From: an uncultured Clostridia bacterium
Lineage (GTDB): Bacteria > Bacillota > Clostridia > Christensenellales > Aristaeellaceae
Assembly (NCBI GenBank): GCA_934667105.1
Contig: CAKULG010000004.1
Span: 1 to 64,000, forward strand
DNA length: 64,000 nt
Reading direction: 5' to 3'
Made by a program: the position numbers and the translations under genes. Under the pieces are notes generated by a model. The model saw nothing but the letters and a program-made list of their open reading frames with translations. It was not told the origin of the DNA and ran no database searches. This document shows, one piece after another, positions 60,732-64,000 of the stretch (within the stretch, counting starts at the first letter, position 1; each line of letters opens with the position of its first letter).

Positions 60732-62252
60732 TCAGCGATTGGGCGCGCCGGTCGTTACTTCAAAGGGCCTGCTTTCTCCGGCGTATTCGATCTCGCCCAG
60801 CCGCGCCTTCACCAGCACGGTGTAGCGCCCCGGCGGGGCCCATTCCCCCGAGGCGGTTTTGCCGTCCCAGTAAAAGGTGCTGGCGGCGGGGGAAAGCTGC
60901 TGGGGGCGGGAGGGCAGGGCATAGGAAAGACGGCGCACGGTTTTCCCGTCCGCATCCAGAATGCTCACCGACAGGGCGCAGGGCACGTTATGCTGGGCCA
61001 GGATGCAAAGCTCCTGCCCCTTCTGCGGCGCAAAGGCGGGGGCGGTTATCACGGAAAGATGAACCTCTCCGGCGGCGGGCTGAACGCACAGTAGCCGCGC
61101 CCCCTGCCATACGGTTTTTCCATTTTCCTTGGTAATCAATTGCAGCATGGCGTAGCCGTAGGCGTTCGCCTCGCCGGTATTCAGGGCCAGGGTGCGCGTT
61201 TTGCGCCCAGGAAGCACGGTGCCGTCCGTTTGCTCCTGATCCTGGAACAGCTGGGCGGCGCCGAATTGCCAGGCCCCGTTTTCGTGATACACCAATTGGT
61301 AATACAGCGTCACCTGCCGCTGCACGGTGAAGGAAAAAGAAAGCGTGCTTTCCCCGGCGGTGAGCAGCGTGTTTTCAAAGGTAATATCCGTAACCGCCTT
61401 ATCGGGCGCTGCCAGGGGCTGCGGGTCGTATTGGTACACGGTGAAATCCGTATCCTGCTGGGGATAGACCTGGGGGGTGGAGGCGGCGTAGTTATCATAA
61501 ACGTAGGCGTATATTTCGGAAAGGGTGATGCGGCCGTCCTGGTTCGCATCCGCGCCATGATCGCCCTTTCCCCCCAGCCCGTCGGCGAGGACGGTGGCGA
61601 AATAGCTGGCGCTGTTCACGCTGCTGTCGGCGGAATTGCGGTAATACCAGCTGGCCTCGCTGCCCCCGGCGCTGCAAAGAATTTTGTAATCGGGGCCGCA
61701 AAAGGGCGTTTGCGCCGCGCCGCCCGAAAGGCCCTTGCCGATAAACGCGCCGGAATTGCAGGCGTCCAGAATCACCAGCTTTTTTCCGGGAATTTCATCC
61801 AGAATGGTTTCCAGCGCGGTTACGGAAAGCCGCTCCTCCCGCAGGCCGTCGCTGAGCAGCAGCGCCGCGGACAAATTGCTGGCTCCCTCGTCGAATATAC
61901 CGTGGGTGCTGATATACAGCAGGGATATATCCTCCGCCCGGGCCCCTGAAAAGGCGCTGCGCACCGCGTCTCGGAAGGCGTCCACGGTGGAGATCGTGCC
62001 CGAAATGGAGCGAATCAGAGAATAATGCCGGTTGTCCGTTTGCAGGGTATCGGCCAGAAGCCGAAGGTTGTTTTCTGCGGCGGGCCAGGTATCGGGCTGC
62101 GAAACAAAATAATCGCAGCCAATCAGCAGCGCGCGCAGCCGCTGCTTGCCCGGCTTGGCGGGGGAGCGCAGGCGCTCCGCCGGTGCGGGCAGGGCGAGGC
62201 ATAGCAGCATCAGCAGCGCCATCGCCAACGCAAGGCCGCTTTTTTTTCGCAT
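60732..62252 (-). CDS. Secreted caspase-like (C14/metacaspase-type) peptidase
   Basis: The 506-residue protein has a signal peptide (to about Ala25), a caspase-fold domain with the catalytic dyad His117 (YISTHGIFDEG) and Cys165 (LDACNSGAF), then a complete EF-hand loop at 235-246 (Asp235, Asn237, Asp239, Gly240, Ile242, Glu246), and C-terminal Ig-like modules ending in a FlgD-like FYWDGKTASGEWAPPGRYTVLVKA. Calcium control is inferred from the EF-hand; bacterial relatives cleave after Lys/Arg or Asp, which I cannot decide. The ATG at 62252 follows GGGAGGGG. Confidence 0.82.
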   Translation of the reverse strand: MRKKSGLALAMALLMLLCLALPAPAERLRSPAKPGKQRLRALLIGCDYFVSQPDTWPAAENNLRLLADTLQTDNRHYSLIRSISGTISTVDAFRDAVRSAFSGARAEDISLLYISTHGIFDEGASNLSAALLLSDGLREERLSVTALETILDEIPGKKLVILDACNSGAFIGKGLSGGAAQTPFCGPDYKILCSAGGSEASWYYRNSADSSVNSASYFATVLADGLGGKGDHGADANQDGRITLSEIYAYVYDNYAASTPQVYPQQDTDFTVYQYDPQPLAAPDKAVTDITFENTLLTAGESTLSFSFTVQRQVTLYYQLVYHENGAWQFGAAQLFQDQEQTDGTVLPGRKTRTLALNTGEANAYGYAMLQLITKENGKTVWQGARLLCVQPAAGEVHLSVITAPAFAPQKGQELCILAQHNVPCALSVSILDADGKTVRRLSYALPSRPQQLSPAASTFYWDGKTASGEWAPPGRYTVLVKARLGEIEYAGESRPFEVTTGAPNR

Positions 62253-62366
62253 ACGCTTCCCCCTCCCTGCAAATGTTTCTCTCATTATACAACATCCGCC
62301 TGAAAAAATCCAGGCGGAGATGAATGGGAACGAGGAAGCGAAAAAAGTAGAGTAAGAATTGCGGGG

Positions 62367-62456
62367 AAAAAATGCGGGGGAACCGCTCTTTGAGCCGTCG
62401 CCCCGCGCTACTCCGCCAAAGCAGAAGCGCGGCGCTTGCCAAGAAGGTTTCCCCGC
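62367..62456 (-). terminator. Terminator of the ATP synthase operon, GCGGGGGAAC family
   Basis: GCGGGGGAACC (62374-62384) pairs with GGTTTCCCCGC (62446-62456), one G-U pair, with an inner GC-rich stem. On the minus strand T6 follows (62372-62367), 20 bases after the atpC stop. The first 20 bases match the hairpin arm at 297 in 19 positions. Confidence 0.85.
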
Positions 62457-62475
62457 CATATGGATATAGCAGAAT

Positions 62476-62877
62476 TTATTCCTTCGCCTGAAGGCGGGCC
62501 AGGGCGCGCTTGAGCTTGGCCTCGGCGATATCGAAGGCTTTTTCACCGCGCTGGAGCGTTTTTAGCTGCTCCTCGGCCCGCTGCTGGGCGCGCTCCGCCC
62601 GGGGGCCGTCGATTTCCTCCGCCCATTCAAAGGTGGTGGCCAAAACGCGGGCTTCCCCGTTCAGCACACTGATGAGCCCGCCGTTGCAGGCGGCGCAGCG
62701 GGTGTTTCCCTGCGCATCCGTAACGCGGGCCTGGCCGATGCCCAGGGGGGCCATGTAATCGATATGGCGCGGCAGGATGCAAACGTCGCCCCCTGCCGTG
62801 CGCACGATCACGCGCTCCGCCTGGCCGTCGAAAACCATGCGGTCAGGCGTTACGATCTGCAAATGAAAGGTCGCCAT
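62476..62877 (-). CDS. atpC: ATP synthase epsilon subunit
   Basis: The 133-residue subunit couples F1 to the rotor and inhibits ATP hydrolysis. The N-terminal beta-barrel (FHLQIVTPDRMVFDGQAERVIVRTAGGDVCILPRHIDYMAPL) and the C-terminal helical hairpin are present. It starts two bases after the atpD stop and is the last gene of the operon. Confidence 0.96.
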   Translation of the reverse strand: MATFHLQIVTPDRMVFDGQAERVIVRTAGGDVCILPRHIDYMAPLGIGQARVTDAQGNTRCAACNGGLISVLNGEARVLATTFEWAEEIDGPRAERAQQRAEEQLKTLQRGEKAFDIAEAKLKRALARLQAKE

Positions 62878-62879
62878 GC

Positions 62880-64000
62880 TTATTCACCCTTCTTGGCCTT
62901 GGCCACCGCTTCGTCAATGGAGCCGACGAACAGGAACGCGCTCTCGGGCAGATCGTCGTGCTTGCCCTCGATGATTTCCTTGAAGCCGCGAATGGTTTCC
63001 TTCAGCGGCACATATTTGCCCTGCATGCCCGTGAACTGCTCCGCCACGGAGAAGGGCTGGCTCAGGAAGCGCTGCACCTTGCGGGCCCGGGCCACGATGA
63101 TCTTATCCTCGTCGCTGAGCTCGTCCATGCCCATGATGGCGATAATATCCTGCAATTCCTTATACCGCTGCAAAATGCCCTGCACCTGGCGGGCGGTTTC
63201 ATAGTGCTCGCGGCCCACGATTTCGGGGGTGAGGATGCGGCTGGTGGAATCCAGGGGATCCACCGCGGGATAAATGCCCAGGGAGGAAATGCTGCGGCTG
63301 AGCACGGTGGTGGCGTCCAGATGGGCGAAGGTGGTGGCGGGGGCGGGGTCGGTCAGGTCGTCCGCAGGCACATACACCGCCTGCACGGAGGTGATGGAGC
63401 CTTTTTTGGTGGAGGTGATCCGCTCCTGCAGCGCGCCCATTTCGGTGGCCAGGGTGGGCTGATAGCCGACGGCGCTGGGCATACGCCCCAGCAGCGCCGA
63501 AACCTCGGAGCCCGCCTGGGTGAACCGGAAAATGTTATCGATAAACAGCAGCACGTCCTGGTTTTCCTGATCGCGGAAATATTCCGCCATGGTCAGGCCG
63601 GAAAGCGCCACGCGCATGCGCGCTCCCGGGGGCTCGTTCATCTGGCCGTAGACCAGCGCGGTTTTCCCCAGCACGCCGCTTTCCTTCATTTCGTTATACA
63701 GGTCGTTGCCCTCGCGGGTGCGTTCGCCCACGCCCGCGAAAACGGACAGGCCGCCGTGCTGCTTGGCGATATTGTTAATCAGCTCCATAATCAGCACGGT
63801 TTTTCCCACGCCCGCGCCGCCAAACAGGCCGATCTTGCCGCCCTTGGCGTAGGGCGCGATCAAATCCACCACCTTGATGCCCGTTTCCAGAATCTCGGTG
63901 GAGGTTTCCTGCTCCTCATAGGAGGGGGCGGGGCGATGGATGGGCCAGCGCTCCGCCTGCGGGGGAGCGGGCTGATCGTCGATGGGCTGACCCAGCAGAT
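62880..64000 (-). CDS. atpD: ATP synthase beta subunit (partial, 5' end outside the window)
   Basis: About 373 residues of the catalytic F1 beta subunit are present; the frame stays open to the window edge, so the N-terminal 90 or so residues are missing. The P-loop GGAGVGKT, ALVYGQMNEPPGARMRV and the GYQPTLATEMG segment are intact. Any start inside the window is not the real one. Confidence 0.97.
   Translation of the reverse strand, partial: LLGQPIDDQPAPPQAERWPIHRPAPSYEEQETSTEILETGIKVVDLIAPYAKGGKIGLFGGAGVGKTVLIMELINNIAKQHGGLSVFAGVGERTREGNDLYNEMKESGVLGKTALVYGQMNEPPGARMRVALSGLTMAEYFRDQENQDVLLFIDNIFRFTQAGSEVSALLGRMPSAVGYQPTLATEMGALQERITSTKKGSITSVQAVYVPADDLTDPAPATTFAHLDATTVLSRSISSLGIYPAVDPLDSTSRILTPEIVGREHYETARQVQGILQRYKELQDIIAIMGMDELSDEDKIIVARARKVQRFLSQPFSVAEQFTGMQGKYVPLKETIRGFKEIIEGKHDDLPESAFLFVGSIDEAVAKAKKGE

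Overview
The window looks like the chromosome of an anaerobic, plant-polysaccharide-using Bacillota of class Clostridia (possibly a Christensenellales-type gut bacterium; that order-level guess is weak). The reasons are a Gram-positive murB-whiA-Crh-like block, YesM/YesN- and LplB/LplC-type systems, strong Shine-Dalgarno sequences with several GTG/TTG starts, sigma-A promoters of the TTGACA-N17-TATAAT type, and a high GC content (judged by eye).

Layout. 1-3.9 kb: a surface protein with a long Pro/Thr/Glu repeat, an unrecognised gene and an ATP-grasp enzyme, all on the minus strand. 4.3-11.6 kb: a translation operon in rearranged order (L7Ae-like, rpsL, rpsG, fusA, tuf, rpmG, secE, nusG, rplK, rplA) that ends without rplJL-rpoBC. 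11.65-12.5 kb: an AT-richer patch with a gene fragment and an acetyltransferase. 12.6 kb: a short SRP RNA. 12.8-23.6 kb: carbohydrate enzymes (CE15-like, GH16, two TIM-barrel isomerases, a Gfo/Idh oxidoreductase), two AraC regulators, a metal-efflux pair (ArsR-type regulator with P-type ATPase) and degV. 23.8 kb: tRNA-Thr(GGT). 24.2-33.2 kb: a seven-gene minus-strand operon (LplB/LplC permeases, binding protein, large GH42-like protein, nucleoside hydrolase, ribokinase, secreted beta-propeller hydrolase) facing a LacI regulator. 34.9-44.0 kb: plus-strand housekeeping genes (rsuA, rsmC, patB, pepV, DUF1667, manA, murB, whiA) ending in an unusual fusion gene. 44.2-56.2 kb: an eleven-gene minus-strand block for uptake and breakdown of a uronic-acid-containing glycan, with its own YesM/YesN two-component system. 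56.5-62.3 kb: an SGNH esterase, an all-helical unknown, a DUF362 ferredoxin-like gene with an apparent frameshift, a metallophosphoesterase and a secreted caspase-like protein. 62.5-64 kb: atpC and the 3' part of atpD.

Most notable observation: the gene at 43008-44033 joins an HPr/Crh-like domain (Ser at position 46 kept, active-site His15 replaced by Ser) to a complete AadA/ANT(3'')-type nucleotidyltransferase. It is translationally coupled to whiA, in the place where Bacillus subtilis carries crh. This suggests a nucleotidyltransferase controlled by HPr-kinase carbon signalling. The same genome encodes ribosomal protein S12 with Arg at position 88, a streptomycin-resistance-type residue. 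Further points are two solute-binding proteins without a lipobox, a candidate riboside-utilisation operon, a secreted caspase-like protein with an EF-hand, a MITE-like element and a family of GCGGGGGAAC hairpins.

Functional logic: oligosaccharides are probably imported by the two ATPase-less ABC systems and cleaved mostly inside the cell, since the CE15-like, GH16, GH42-like and uronate-locus hydrolases lack signal peptides. The released uronic acids would pass through UxuA, KdgK and Eda to pyruvate and glyceraldehyde 3-phosphate.
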